This document shows, piece by piece, positions 1-6,638 of a DNA stretch of 10,531 nt. Both the position numbers and the translations under genes were made by a program. The stretch comes from a bacterium (GTDB lineage: Bacteria > Fidelibacterota > UBA2242): positions 1 through 10,531 of the forward strand of contig JAHIOG010000446.1 of NCBI GenBank assembly GCA_018895675.1, read 5' to 3'. The notes beneath the pieces are model-generated. The model did no database searches, had not been told where the DNA came from, and worked only from the letters and a program-made list of their open reading frames with translations. Within the stretch, counting starts at the first letter, position 1; each line of letters opens with the position of its first letter.

Positions 1-2
1 GC

Positions 3-593
3 GCTGTTGAAAAAGCGGGGGCGCGTCGATTGCATCTGGATGTGATGGATGGACATTTTGTTCCCAATATTACCATCGGACCGTTCATCATTGAAGCCAT
101 TCGTCAGCAGACAAATCTCCATCTGGAATCCCATCTGATGATTGAAAATCCTGATAAATATATTGATGCATTCATAAAAGCGGGGAGCGATACGGTTATT
201 ATTCATATTGAAGCAAGTAAAGATATTCGTAAGGATTTGGCACATATCAGGGATCTGGGTGCCAAAGCAGGTCTGGTACTGAATCCTCCGACTGACTTTG
301 AGGCGATCGAGCCCTATCTGTCGTATATCGACCATCTCTTGGTCATGACGGTGAATCCGGGGTTTGGCGGACAAAAATTGATAAGAAGTGCTCTCTCGAA
401 AGTCACATTAGCGAAACCATATCAGGATAAATATGGTTTTTATATTGAAGTGGACGGCGGAATTAATATGGATACCCTTGCCGAAGTAAAGGCAGCCGGC
501 ACAGATCTGTTTGTCGCGGGTTCTGCCGTGTTTTCAAAGCGTCAACCATATGAATCCTTTAAAGAACTATCGGAGAAATTGATCGGTGAATGA
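3..593 (+). CDS. rpe: Ribulose-phosphate 3-epimerase, 5' end outside the window
   Basis: This enzyme interconverts D-ribulose 5-phosphate and D-xylulose 5-phosphate in the pentose phosphate (or Calvin) pathway, in the cytoplasm, as a metal-dependent TIM barrel. The reading frame is open from the first bases of the window (codons from base 3), so the start lies upstream. About 20-25 residues are missing compared with the usual length of about 220. Visible family motifs, in order, are HLDVMDGHFVPN (metal and substrate site, from about base 33), HLMIENPDKYI, GLVLNPPT, the phosphate-loop segment VNPGFGGQK, EVDGGI with the second catalytic Asp, and FVAGSAVF near the C-terminus. All key residues in the visible part are present. 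The stop overlaps the GTG start of the next gene by 8 bases, so the two are probably translationally coupled. The identification is firm. Confidence 0.96.
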   Translation, partial: AVEKAGARRLHLDVMDGHFVPNITIGPFIIEAIRQQTNLHLESHLMIENPDKYIDAFIKAGSDTVIIHIEASKDIRKDLAHIRDLGAKAGLVLNPPTDFEAIEPYLSYIDHLLVMTVNPGFGGQKLIRSALSKVTLAKPYQDKYGFYIEVDGGINMDTLAEVKAAGTDLFVAGSAVFSKRQPYESFKELSEKLIGE

Positions 594-1167
594 AATTCCG
601 AAAGGTGAACTGGGGCGCAAAGCGATTCATTATGCATCATCACTGATTCCACTGTTATATTACTTTTTTATTGATAAGGATATGGCAGTTTGGATACTGA
701 TTGTTATATCGGTATTCCTGCTAATTGCTGAATTTGCCAGAAAATTTATACCATTTTTTCAATCTTTGTACATGAAACTATTCGGAGATATGACCCGTCC
801 CCATGAGCATAAAAATCATCTAACCGGCGCAACCTATGTATTGCTTGGTTCATTGCTGGTTGTATATCTGTTTCCTAAAGAAATTGCCGTCGTGGCATTG
901 TTATTTTTAATGGTTGGTGATCCCACTGCCTGCCTGGTCGGAATGTCTTTTGGCAAAATAAAAATTATGCGAGACAAGACCCTTGAAGGCGCTCTGGCAT
1001 TTGTTCTGGCAAGTCTGGTTGTAACCTGGTGGATACCGAATGTCCCTTTTTCAGTTAAACTAATTGGCGCCTGCGTTGCCAGCTTACTCGAATTGATTCC
1101 CTGGAAATTAGATGACAATTTGACGATCCCGTCTCTGTCGGCTCTGTTCATGTATTATATGCTGTAA
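586..1167 (+). CDS. Polyprenol/dolichol-kinase-like membrane protein (CTP-dependent lipid kinase family)
   Basis: A 193-residue integral membrane protein of the dolichol kinase/phytol kinase/diacylglycerol kinase-like family, which phosphorylates isoprenoid alcohols or related lipids, often with CTP. Hydrophobic segments lie at about residues 17-28, 33-49, 84-95, 99-111, 134-150 and 158-170. Family signatures are LTGATYVL (79-86), GDPTACLVG (111-119), a GK...KTLEG block (123-135) and DDNLTIP (176-182), which suggests an intact active site. The start is GTG at 586, inside the end of rpe, with a GGAG Shine-Dalgarno at 572-575. The next gene begins 13 bases after the stop, so this looks like the second gene of an operon. 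The lipid substrate cannot be read from the sequence. A role in recycling polyprenol carriers for the cell envelope is an inference. The family call is good; the exact reaction is uncertain. Confidence 0.82.
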   Translation: MNEIPKGELGRKAIHYASSLIPLLYYFFIDKDMAVWILIVISVFLLIAEFARKFIPFFQSLYMKLFGDMTRPHEHKNHLTGATYVLLGSLLVVYLFPKEIAVVALLFLMVGDPTACLVGMSFGKIKIMRDKTLEGALAFVLASLVVTWWIPNVPFSVKLIGACVASLLELIPWKLDDNLTIPSLSALFMYYML

Positions 1168-1180
1168 TTTTCTCAAATCT

Positions 1181-3271
1181 ATGTCATTTATAAATTCATT
1201 CTTTTTATATCTGTTACCTCTTGCAGTCATTCCGCTGGTGATCCACCTGATCGGCAGACAGCGATATTATCAGCATGAATTCAGTACACTGCGCTTTTTG
1301 AAACAACTGGAACACGACCTCATCCGAAAACTGAAAATCCGGCAGATTCTGTTATTACTGTTGAGAATATTACTGATATTGTTGATAGTTCTGGCGTTTG
1401 CGAGACCATATCGTACGACCCGCTCACCCGGCATTTATGTTGGCAAGGGTGAGACATTATATCTGATAGTTGACAATTCTCTCTCGATGCAAAATCGCCT
1501 TAAGGGCATGACTTTGCTGGAGTCCGGGATGACTGTGCTGACTATGGCTGGAAAGGGCATTGATTATCCGGTTTATTTAAAATTAATCGAAACAGCCGGC
1601 GCCAGTCAAATTCACGATCATGGATTATTAACAGATCCATCTGCATTGGAAACCATTCTCGAATCCGTTAATCTGACAAATCAGCAAGGCAACATTGATT
1701 ATGCGATTCAAACGGTCATAAACGATATAAACAGGCAAAATGAGCTATCCTCAGCTGTATGGATCTTAAGTGACTTCCAGACATCTACATGGCAGAGTGA
1801 AGAACGTCCGGTTCATCCGCTGAATGAATTATTGGAAAAAACCGACAGCCGTCTGATTTTTTTCCCTGTTGCCGGAGAGAATAATAATGTTTCGCTTTCG
1901 TCTCTCGCATTGCCAAACCAGATTTACGAAAAGGGTCAACCCGCCTCGGTCCGGGCATTTCTGAAAAACTGGAACAGCGAGTCTTCGGAATCATCTGTGG
2001 GATTGTTTTTGGATGACCGGAAACTCGGACAGTCGCTTGTAAGTATTCCATCCGGTGAAGAAGCGAATGTACTGTTTGAATTTATCCCGCCGGACCCGGG
2101 AATTTATAAGGGCTGTTTAAAGATCGCCGACGACAACATACTTATGGATAATACGCGCTATTTTTTAATCAATATTCCGGAAACTATCCTGGTGCTGATC
2201 GTTACGCAATATCCGGAAGATGGCAAGTATATTAAACAAAGTCTTAGTGTGAAAGAGATGTCCGTTATCGATTCAAAAATGATCTCGTCAGGAATGTTTC
2301 CTTCAGAAGATCTTTTGCCATATGACCTTATCGTTTTTTCCAATATCGATCGTTTTCCCAAAAGTGTGTTGACAAAAATACAGTACTTTATTGAAATGAA
2401 TAAAGGGATTTTACTGTTTCCGGGGAAGGATTGCAATCGGGAGGATTTCAATGCCTTCTGGAGTGATCAAATGGGATTTCCAAATTGGAGAACAATGCGG
2501 CAATCGGAAGGAAATCAGCAATTAAGAATCGGAGAAATTAAACAGGATCATCCAATTTTCAGCAATGTCTGGCGGGAGAACAGGTCGCTAATCTATTCAC
2601 CTGATTTTTATGTCATTCCGGGATTCAGTATCGGAAAGGGACATTCGGTTCTGGCGAATTTCGAAGATAATACACCGTTTATTATTGAGGCGGATTTCGA
2701 AAACGGCGCCGGAATATTGCTGGCAAGTTCGCCTGTTGATAGGTGGAGTAATCTGCATCTCACCGGGTTTTTTCCGGCGCTGATGAACCGTATTGTATTT
2801 TATCTGTCGCAAAAGGGATTGCAAGAACCGGAGTATATCACCGGCGATACGCTTAAGGTGTCGGTATCGCGATATAGTACTTCGGGAGTTATTGCGATCC
2901 GCACTCCGGATGGTCGTTTTATAAAAGCGCCGGTAAGCAATAAAGGGTACTTGTTGTTCGACAGGACTAACGAGCCGGGAATATATGATATTTCATCAAA
3001 AGGAAAACTGATTAAACGGATTGCAGTGAACATCCCCTCCCGGGAATGCATGCCTGAATTTCTGAATACAGATGATTTTAATGATTTGATATCTTCTTAT
3101 CCGCAGCAGCTGGATGTGTTCACGGTAGGAGCAGAGAATGAATTCAGTCAGTTGCAGCGCAGTCGTGAATACAGCGATTGGTTAATTATGTTTGTGTTGG
3201 TTGTGGCGCTGCTGGAGAGTTATATCGGTCGGATAAACCGGAAACTGAGAGGGAAATTGATCAGTGGCTGA
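1181..3271 (+). CDS. BatA-like membrane protein with vWA domain
   Basis: A 696-residue protein with the N-terminal double-transmembrane module of the aerotolerance-regulator (BatA) family: hydrophobic helices at about 5-23 and 55-73, separated by a charged loop and ending in LAFARP. A von Willebrand factor A domain follows. Its MIDAS metal motif is intact as DNSLS (98-102), and a second acidic segment, ILSDFQ, lies at 195-200. The middle (about 330-560) resembles the glutamine-amidotransferase-like region of long BatA-type proteins. One transmembrane helix at about 667-681 precedes a basic tail. Related proteins are usually encoded near MoxR ATPases and DUF58 proteins, but neither is visible here. 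The ATG at 1181 has no clear Shine-Dalgarno and probably relies on the upstream gene 13 bases away. The stop overlaps the hflX start by 8 bases. The biochemical role is unknown; an envelope-associated function is inferred from topology. Confidence 0.85.
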   Translation: MSFINSFFLYLLPLAVIPLVIHLIGRQRYYQHEFSTLRFLKQLEHDLIRKLKIRQILLLLLRILLILLIVLAFARPYRTTRSPGIYVGKGETLYLIVDNSLSMQNRLKGMTLLESGMTVLTMAGKGIDYPVYLKLIETAGASQIHDHGLLTDPSALETILESVNLTNQQGNIDYAIQTVINDINRQNELSSAVWILSDFQTSTWQSEERPVHPLNELLEKTDSRLIFFPVAGENNNVSLSSLALPNQIYEKGQPASVRAFLKNWNSESSESSVGLFLDDRKLGQSLVSIPSGEEANVLFEFIPPDPGIYKGCLKIADDNILMDNTRYFLINIPETILVLIVTQYPEDGKYIKQSLSVKEMSVIDSKMISSGMFPSEDLLPYDLIVFSNIDRFPKSVLTKIQYFIEMNKGILLFPGKDCNREDFNAFWSDQMGFPNWRTMRQSEGNQQLRIGEIKQDHPIFSNVWRENRSLIYSPDFYVIPGFSIGKGHSVLANFEDNTPFIIEADFENGAGILLASSPVDRWSNLHLTGFFPALMNRIVFYLSQKGLQEPEYITGDTLKVSVSRYSTSGVIAIRTPDGRFIKAPVSNKGYLLFDRTNEPGIYDISSKGKLIKRIAVNIPSRECMPEFLNTDDFNDLISSYPQQLDVFTVGAENEFSQLQRSREYSDWLIMFVLVVALLESYIGRINRKLRGKLISG

Positions 3272-4517
3272 ACGCGTATTATTGGTTGGGGTCATGACGC
3301 CGTATCGATCACAGGAAACGGTAAAGGACCATTTAACTGAATTGGGGGATCTTGTACAAACTCTGGGATATGAAACGGTTGATCAGTTTATTGTGAAACG
3401 AAACAAAATTTCACCATCTCTATATATCGGCAAAGGTAAAGTTGAAGAAATCAAATCCCTGATACACATGCTTAATATTGACGAAGTTATCTTCGACGAT
3501 GATCTGTCGCCTACTCAATCCCGTAACCTGGAGAAAGCGCTGAATATCGAGATACGTGACAGATGCGGCGTCATTCTTGAGATTTTTGCCAAACATGCCC
3601 GAACCAGGGAAGCCAAAACCCAGGTGGAGTTGGCGACTCTGGAATACCTGTTACCGCGATTGACCCGGCGCTGGACTCACCTGGAACGGCAAATCGGCGG
3701 AATCGGCGTCCGCAGCGGCGCTGGTGAAACCCAGATCGAAGTTGACCGCCGTTTGATCCGTACCCGCATTTCACGATTAAAAAAAGATCTTCAGCGAATC
3801 GACCGTGAACGAAACGTCCAGCGCAAAGGACGTGATGGATTTTTCCAGGTGGCGCTGGTTGGTTATACCAATGCCGGTAAATCCACGATCATGAATCTGA
3901 TGACAAATGCATCCATACTGGTGGAGGATAAACTCTTTGCAACACTGGACACAACGGTTCGGCAGTGGAAAATCGACAAGTATCATAACGTCCTGCTGAG
4001 CGATACGATTGGATTTATCCGGAAACTGCCTCCGAACCTGGTGGCGTCATTTCGGAGTACTCTGCAGGAAGCCCGGGAAGCTGATCTGATCTTAAAGGTG
4101 ATCGATATCAGTAATCCGCATTGCATTGAACACTTGAAAACAGTCGATGAAATTTTAATCCAGCTGGATCTGTACAAAACACCATCGTTAATGGTGTTTA
4201 ATAAAATCGATAAAATGGATGACGATATTTTTAAGCAAATGAAACGTGATTACCCCGATGCTATATTTCTTTCGGCGCTGAAAAGCCTGAAGATCGATGA
4301 TCTGAGACTTGGAATTCTGCAAGAACTACGGCAGGAAGAGCTAAAAATTAAAATGGAACTTTCATTGAACGATGTGAAATCAATTGCCTTGGTCCGGGAT
4401 AACTGCATTGTATTAAACCAGAACTATAATGATCATTCGGTACAGATGGAATTTCTTTGCTATAAGTGGGTCTGGGACTGGCTGAGACAAAAACTGAACC
4501 ATCATTCTTATCATTAA
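3264..4517 (+). CDS. hflX: GTPase HflX
   Basis: HflX is a GTPase that binds ribosomes and, in studied bacteria, rescues or splits stalled or hibernating 70S ribosomes under stress. The 417-residue protein has the full family layout. The N-terminal HflX domain (about 1-185) contains SPTQSRNLE, DRCGVILEIFAKHA, EAKTQVELA and the glycine-rich GGIGVRSGAGETQIE segment. The G domain has the G1 P-loop GYTNAGKST (200-208), a G2 region ATLDTT (227-232), G3 DTIGF (247-251), G4 NKID (313-316) and G5 SALK (337-340). All nucleotide-binding motifs are intact. The GTG start at 3264 lies inside the end of the upstream vWA gene and is preceded by GAGAGGG at 3247-3253, which suits translational coupling. A hairpin follows the stop directly. 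The identification is firm; the link to the vWA gene is known only from position. Confidence 0.96.
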   Translation: MAERVLLVGVMTPYRSQETVKDHLTELGDLVQTLGYETVDQFIVKRNKISPSLYIGKGKVEEIKSLIHMLNIDEVIFDDDLSPTQSRNLEKALNIEIRDRCGVILEIFAKHARTREAKTQVELATLEYLLPRLTRRWTHLERQIGGIGVRSGAGETQIEVDRRLIRTRISRLKKDLQRIDRERNVQRKGRDGFFQVALVGYTNAGKSTIMNLMTNASILVEDKLFATLDTTVRQWKIDKYHNVLLSDTIGFIRKLPPNLVASFRSTLQEAREADLILKVIDISNPHCIEHLKTVDEILIQLDLYKTPSLMVFNKIDKMDDDIFKQMKRDYPDAIFLSALKSLKIDDLRLGILQELRQEELKIKMELSLNDVKSIALVRDNCIVLNQNYNDHSVQMEFLCYKWVWDWLRQKLNHHSYH

Positions 4518-4537
4518 CACACCGATTTATCGGTGTG
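4518..4537 (+). terminator. Hairpin after hflX, candidate terminator
   Basis: An 8-base perfect stem (CACACCGA / TCGGTGTG) with a 4-base loop starts right after the hflX stop codon and is followed by a short T-rich stretch (GATTTTAT). It lies between hflX and the convergent DUF212 gene, where termination is expected. The T tract is short and interrupted, so intrinsic termination may be weak. The opposite strand has no T tract, so it is probably not an efficient bidirectional terminator. Confidence 0.5.
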
Positions 4538-4541
4538 GATT

Positions 4542-5015
4542 TTATCCACTCAATAAAATTAACCTTCTGAGCAGCAGGCTGATTGATATTCCCCAGAAAG
4601 CGCCGATCAAAACTTGATTTGGCGTATGACCGAGAAGTTCTATCAATTTTTCTTTATTCAAACGATGTTCGGGTGCTAATAATTCTTTGATAATCTGATT
4701 GAGTACGATAGCCTGTTTTCCCGCGTTTTGCCTGAGACCGGCGGCGTCAACCATGACGATAAAGGCTAAGCAGGCTGCAATCGCGAAAAGAGTGGAACTC
4801 CAGCCTTCAATTAAGCCGATCGACATAGCCATGGCGGTGACGCTGGCGCTGTGGCTGGAAGGCATCCCGCCCATGGATAATAAAATTGAAAAATTCAAAG
4901 TTTTTTTCTTGAGGGCATAACCGATTAATTTGGCGACCTGCGCTGTAAAATTTGCCAGTATTATGGCGAATATGATTTCGTATCCCGTGGAACCTATTTT
5001 CTGTAAAAAGGTCAT
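4542..5015 (-). CDS. DUF212 family membrane protein (acid phosphatase/haloperoxidase-related)
   Basis: A 157-residue membrane protein of the DUF212/YuiD-type family, described as related to PAP2 acid phosphatases and vanadium haloperoxidases. The length is typical for the family. Signature segments are GGMPSSHSASVTAMA (49-63), with the SSHS motif that resembles a PAP2 active-site core, then a D-A-A-G-L-R-Q-N-A-G-K-Q-A block (90-102), and GHTPNQVLIGAFWGI (129-143). Hydrophobic segments lie at about 12-33, 43-68, 75-92 and 135-155. The ATG at 5013-5015 is preceded on the minus strand by AGGAAA at suitable spacing. The gene is convergent with hflX and lies 115 bases downstream of the four-helix-bundle gene on the same strand. 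A lipid-phosphate phosphatase role is possible but unproven for this family. Confidence 0.88.
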   Translation of the reverse strand: MTFLQKIGSTGYEIIFAIILANFTAQVAKLIGYALKKKTLNFSILLSMGGMPSSHSASVTAMAMSIGLIEGWSSTLFAIAACLAFIVMVDAAGLRQNAGKQAIVLNQIIKELLAPEHRLNKEKLIELLGHTPNQVLIGAFWGISISLLLRRLILLSG

Positions 5016-5031
5016 ATACTAAATTTCCTAA

Positions 5032-5045
5032 CCAGAGGTCTCTGG
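5032..5045. repeat. Short palindrome upstream of the DUF212 gene
   Basis: Two 6-base arms (CCAGAG / CTCTGG) flank a 2-base centre, 17 bases upstream of the DUF212 start codon and just beyond its Shine-Dalgarno. It could be an operator half-site pair or a small hairpin in the leader. Nothing else in the sequence assigns it a function. Confidence 0.35.
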
Positions 5046-5062
5046 GGCAACGTGTTTCTGGA

Positions 5063-5096
5063 TATAGGGGGATAGGGGAAATAAGGGTAATAAGGG
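5063..5096 (+). repeat. Left inverted-repeat arm of the S23-gene element
   Basis: A G-rich 34-base arm that is nearly the reverse complement of 5618-5650. It has five runs of three or more G on the + strand, separated by short A/T stretches, and so meets the usual G-quadruplex pattern. In a transcript of the S23-type gene (minus strand) it would be C-rich 3' UTR able to pair with the 5' arm. Confidence 0.75.
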
Positions 5097-5123
5097 ATAT
5101 AAGGGGTAGGGATATAAGGGGTA
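5094..5123 (+). repeat. 15-base direct repeat, two copies
   Basis: Two perfect, adjacent copies of GGGATATAAGGGGTA at 5094-5108 and 5109-5123 extend the G-rich left flank almost to the stop codon of the S23-type gene. The right flank has a different tandem unit of 9 bases. The two flanks have therefore expanded independently next to a shared inverted-repeat core. Confidence 0.8.
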
Positions 5124-5130
5124 TAAGATT

Positions 5131-5631
5131 TCATTTAGTAGATTTTATCTGGTTTCTATTATAATTGATATATCCATTCAAGCTAATCTTTGCCGTTTCG
5201 ATAAGTTCCTTTCCTTCTTCAAGTAATTCCTTATTGATATAACCACAATCAAAGCAACTGATAAGATGATCTTTCAGCTCAAACAATGAACCACGGGAAA
5301 TCCGATAAAATTGTATCCCTTCCTGATAATGATATCTGCCGTATCCTTCGGCTATATTTGCAGTAATACTAACCGATGCTCTTCGAATCTGTGACTCAAG
5401 ATTGTATTTTTCTTCAACAGGTAATTTCTTAAGTATCTTCGTATAAAAAAATTGTTTTGCTTTCTGGCTATCCTGCCATGCTTTAAGAGATGTAAAATCT
5501 TTAAGTTCATTGTATTTACTTTTAGTTTCGCAAACACTAGTGGAGTCATTTTCGAGGTTATATAAAATATTAGAAATCTCATCGATATTACCCTTATTAC
5601 CCTTATTACCCTTATTACCCTTATTACCCAT
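5131..5631 (-). CDS. Four-helix-bundle protein, S23 / 23S rRNA-intervening-sequence protein family
   Basis: The C-terminal 120 or so residues match the S23/IVP four-helix-bundle family, with the hallmark order FTSLKAWQDSQK, ESQIRRASVSITANIAEGYGR, FYRISRGSLFELKDHLI and a last helix near ELLEEGKELIETAKIS. Members are small proteins of unclear function, first noted in intervening sequences of 23S rRNA and related to the Avd accessory protein of diversity-generating retroelements. I favour the ATG at 5629-5631 (166 residues), because AGGGG lies just upstream. A longer frame opens with TTG at 5721 (196 residues) but has no clear Shine-Dalgarno. Between the start and the core lie a Gly-Asn-Lys repeat and a polar linker of about 30 residues that the family usually lacks. 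No in-frame Met lies closer to the core. The gene is AT-rich compared with its neighbours. The family call is strong; start and function are uncertain. Confidence 0.85.
   Translation of the reverse strand: MGNKGNKGNKGNKGNIDEISNILYNLENDSTSVCETKSKYNELKDFTSLKAWQDSQKAKQFFYTKILKKLPVEEKYNLESQIRRASVSITANIAEGYGRYHYQEGIQFYRISRGSLFELKDHLISCFDCGYINKELLEEGKELIETAKISLNGYINYNRNQIKSTK
5587..5628 (-). repeat. 9-base tandem repeat encoding Gly-Asn-Lys
   Basis: On the minus strand GGTAATAAG occurs in four perfect consecutive copies followed by a partial GGTAAT. It is in frame with the S23-type gene, and because the unit is 9 bases, gain or loss of copies keeps the frame. The repeated GGG runs, spaced by six bases, also meet a G-quadruplex pattern on the minus strand. 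Confidence 0.9.
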
Positions 5632-5650
5632 ATTTCCCCTATCCCCTATA
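5618..5650 (-). repeat. Right inverted-repeat arm, containing the likely RBS and start codon
   Basis: The partner of 5063-5096. Read on the minus strand it holds TATAGGGG, ATAGGGGAAAT and then the favoured ATG start of the S23-type gene, and it runs into the GGTAATAAG repeat. The arm therefore includes the presumed ribosome binding site and first codons. Confidence 0.75.
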
Positions 5651-5755
5651 TTTTTTCCTCTTATGTCATCAAGCGTTTTCAATTTGCATGTAAGTGTACA
5701 ACTGATAGCTTTGAAATGCAAAAATTTTCTCGGACAATTTCTACATTATTATGTC

Positions 5756-5784
5756 TTGACATTCCTATGGAACTCGATTATTTT
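5756..5784 (+). promoter_or_regulatory. Candidate sigma70-type promoter for the Memo gene
   Basis: A perfect -35 hexamer TTGACA (5756-5761) is followed by a 17-base spacer and TATTTT (5779-5784), which matches four of six bases of the -10 consensus. A transcript would start near 5791 and leave a leader of about 17 bases. The region GGCGGA at 5798-5803 may serve as ribosome binding site for the ATG at 5808. The promoter faces away from the S23-type gene. If this organism's main sigma factor has a different consensus, as in Bacteroidota, the match would mean less. Confidence 0.5.
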
Positions 5785-5807
5785 GTAGAAGGATTTAGGC
5801 GGACATT

Positions 5808-6638
5808 ATGGGTGAAAAAATTCGTAAACCAGTTGTAGCCGGTACATTTTATGCCGGTTCGGCTCAGTCACTGGAACATGAAGTGACGACTTACTTGCAA
5901 AATGTGGCGGACTCAGGTTTTCAGCTAAAGCGTCTGTATGGGATTATTTCTCCTCACGCGGGGTATTCCTGTTCTGCTCAAACAGCGGCTTACGGATTTC
6001 GACTATTGCAAAATTATCCGGTAAAAACGGTTATTATCGTTGCGCCCAGTCATGGCGATTATTTTCGTGGAGTTTCCATTTTTGATGGTGAGGGCTTTGA
6101 AACGCCCCTGGGAACCGTGCCGGTTGATACCGACTTTTGTCAAAGACTAAATGATAATTCAAAAATTGCCAAACTATCGGCAGCCGGTCACCGCTCCGAG
6201 CATTCCCTCGAAGTGCAACTACCCTTTTTACAAAAAATTTATCCCGACGGATTTAATCTGGTGCCGGTTTCTGTTGGCGTGACATCAGCGGAAGATCTCC
6301 GTGAATTTGCGGAAGTCTTGTTTAAAACAGCGGCAAAAGATCAGATTATGGTGGTTGCCAGCTCCGATCTTTCGCATTATTATCCTTATGAAATTGCCTG
6401 CCGGAAAGACGGACATTTTATCAAATTGCTCGAAGACTATGATCTGGAATCGCTGGGACAGGGCTATGACGATCAAAGTCTGGAAGCCTGTGGTCTTGGA
6501 CCGATTCTGGTGTTATTGCACTTTGCCCGGCAATTTGGGTCAGCGAAATGTAAACAACTTGATTACCGAACTTCCGGTGATACCTGCGGATCGAAATTGC
6601 AGGTTGTCGGGTATCTGTCAGCAGCGGTGTATGAATAA
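5808..6638 (+). CDS. Memo family protein (AmmeMemoRadiSam system protein B-like)
   Basis: A 276-residue protein that matches the Memo family along its whole length, from RKPVVAGTFYAG at the N-terminus to QVVGYLSAAVYE at the C-terminus. The family fold resembles extradiol dioxygenases. Conserved putative metal-site residues are present: His50 (SPHAGY), His82 (PSHGDYF), His132 (SEHSLEVQLPF), His190 (SSDLSHYYPY) and Cys228 (EACGLGP). In bacteria these genes often occur with AMMECR1-type and radical SAM partners as the AmmeMemoRadiSam set, whose reaction is not established. Neither partner is visible here. The ATG at 5808 follows a candidate promoter and a GGCGGA ribosome site. The stop TAA shares one base with the ATG of the DUF2520 gene, so the two are likely cotranscribed. 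The family assignment is firm; the function is unknown. Confidence 0.92.
   Translation: MGEKIRKPVVAGTFYAGSAQSLEHEVTTYLQNVADSGFQLKRLYGIISPHAGYSCSAQTAAYGFRLLQNYPVKTVIIVAPSHGDYFRGVSIFDGEGFETPLGTVPVDTDFCQRLNDNSKIAKLSAAGHRSEHSLEVQLPFLQKIYPDGFNLVPVSVGVTSAEDLREFAEVLFKTAAKDQIMVVASSDLSHYYPYEIACRKDGHFIKLLEDYDLESLGQGYDDQSLEACGLGPILVLLHFARQFGSAKCKQLDYRTSGDTCGSKLQVVGYLSAAVYE

Larger units (their letters stand above)
5063..5650. mobile_element. Candidate IVS-like element: S23-type gene between G-rich inverted repeats
   Basis: The four-helix-bundle gene is bracketed by a left arm at 5063-5096 and a right arm at 5618-5650 in inverted orientation. The arms read TATAGGGG, then ATAGGGGAAATA, a 4-base AGGG or TGGG, then TAATAAGGG. 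The only differences are one extra G in the left arm and one A/T mismatch. The interior is AT-rich: 5141-5220 has about 31% G+C, against roughly 50% in a sampled line of hutH. The plan (ORF inside a terminal stem) resembles intervening sequences found in 23S rRNA genes of some bacteria, which encode S23-type proteins. No transposase and no convincing target duplication are visible, so mobility is inferred. The element separates two oppositely oriented genes without breaking either. Confidence 0.55.

Noticed and set aside
4699..4920. A + strand open frame opposite the DUF212 gene
   Set aside because: It is antisense to a well-supported family gene, has no family motif and no ribosome binding site; it is a shadow frame.
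5581..5650. CRISPR array made of the short repeats
   Set aside because: The 9-base units are contiguous, have no unique spacers and lie in a reading frame; no cas gene is present.
5051..5660. Diversity-generating retroelement, because S23-type and Avd proteins are related
   Set aside because: No reverse transcriptase, template repeat or variable repeat is visible; the sequence fits the S23/IVP side of the family.
5510..5788. A + strand open frame with a run of Leu-Pro repeats opposite the S23-type gene
   Set aside because: The repeat is the complement of the GGTAATAAG units on the minus strand, where the conserved S23 family motifs lie; no independent coding evidence.
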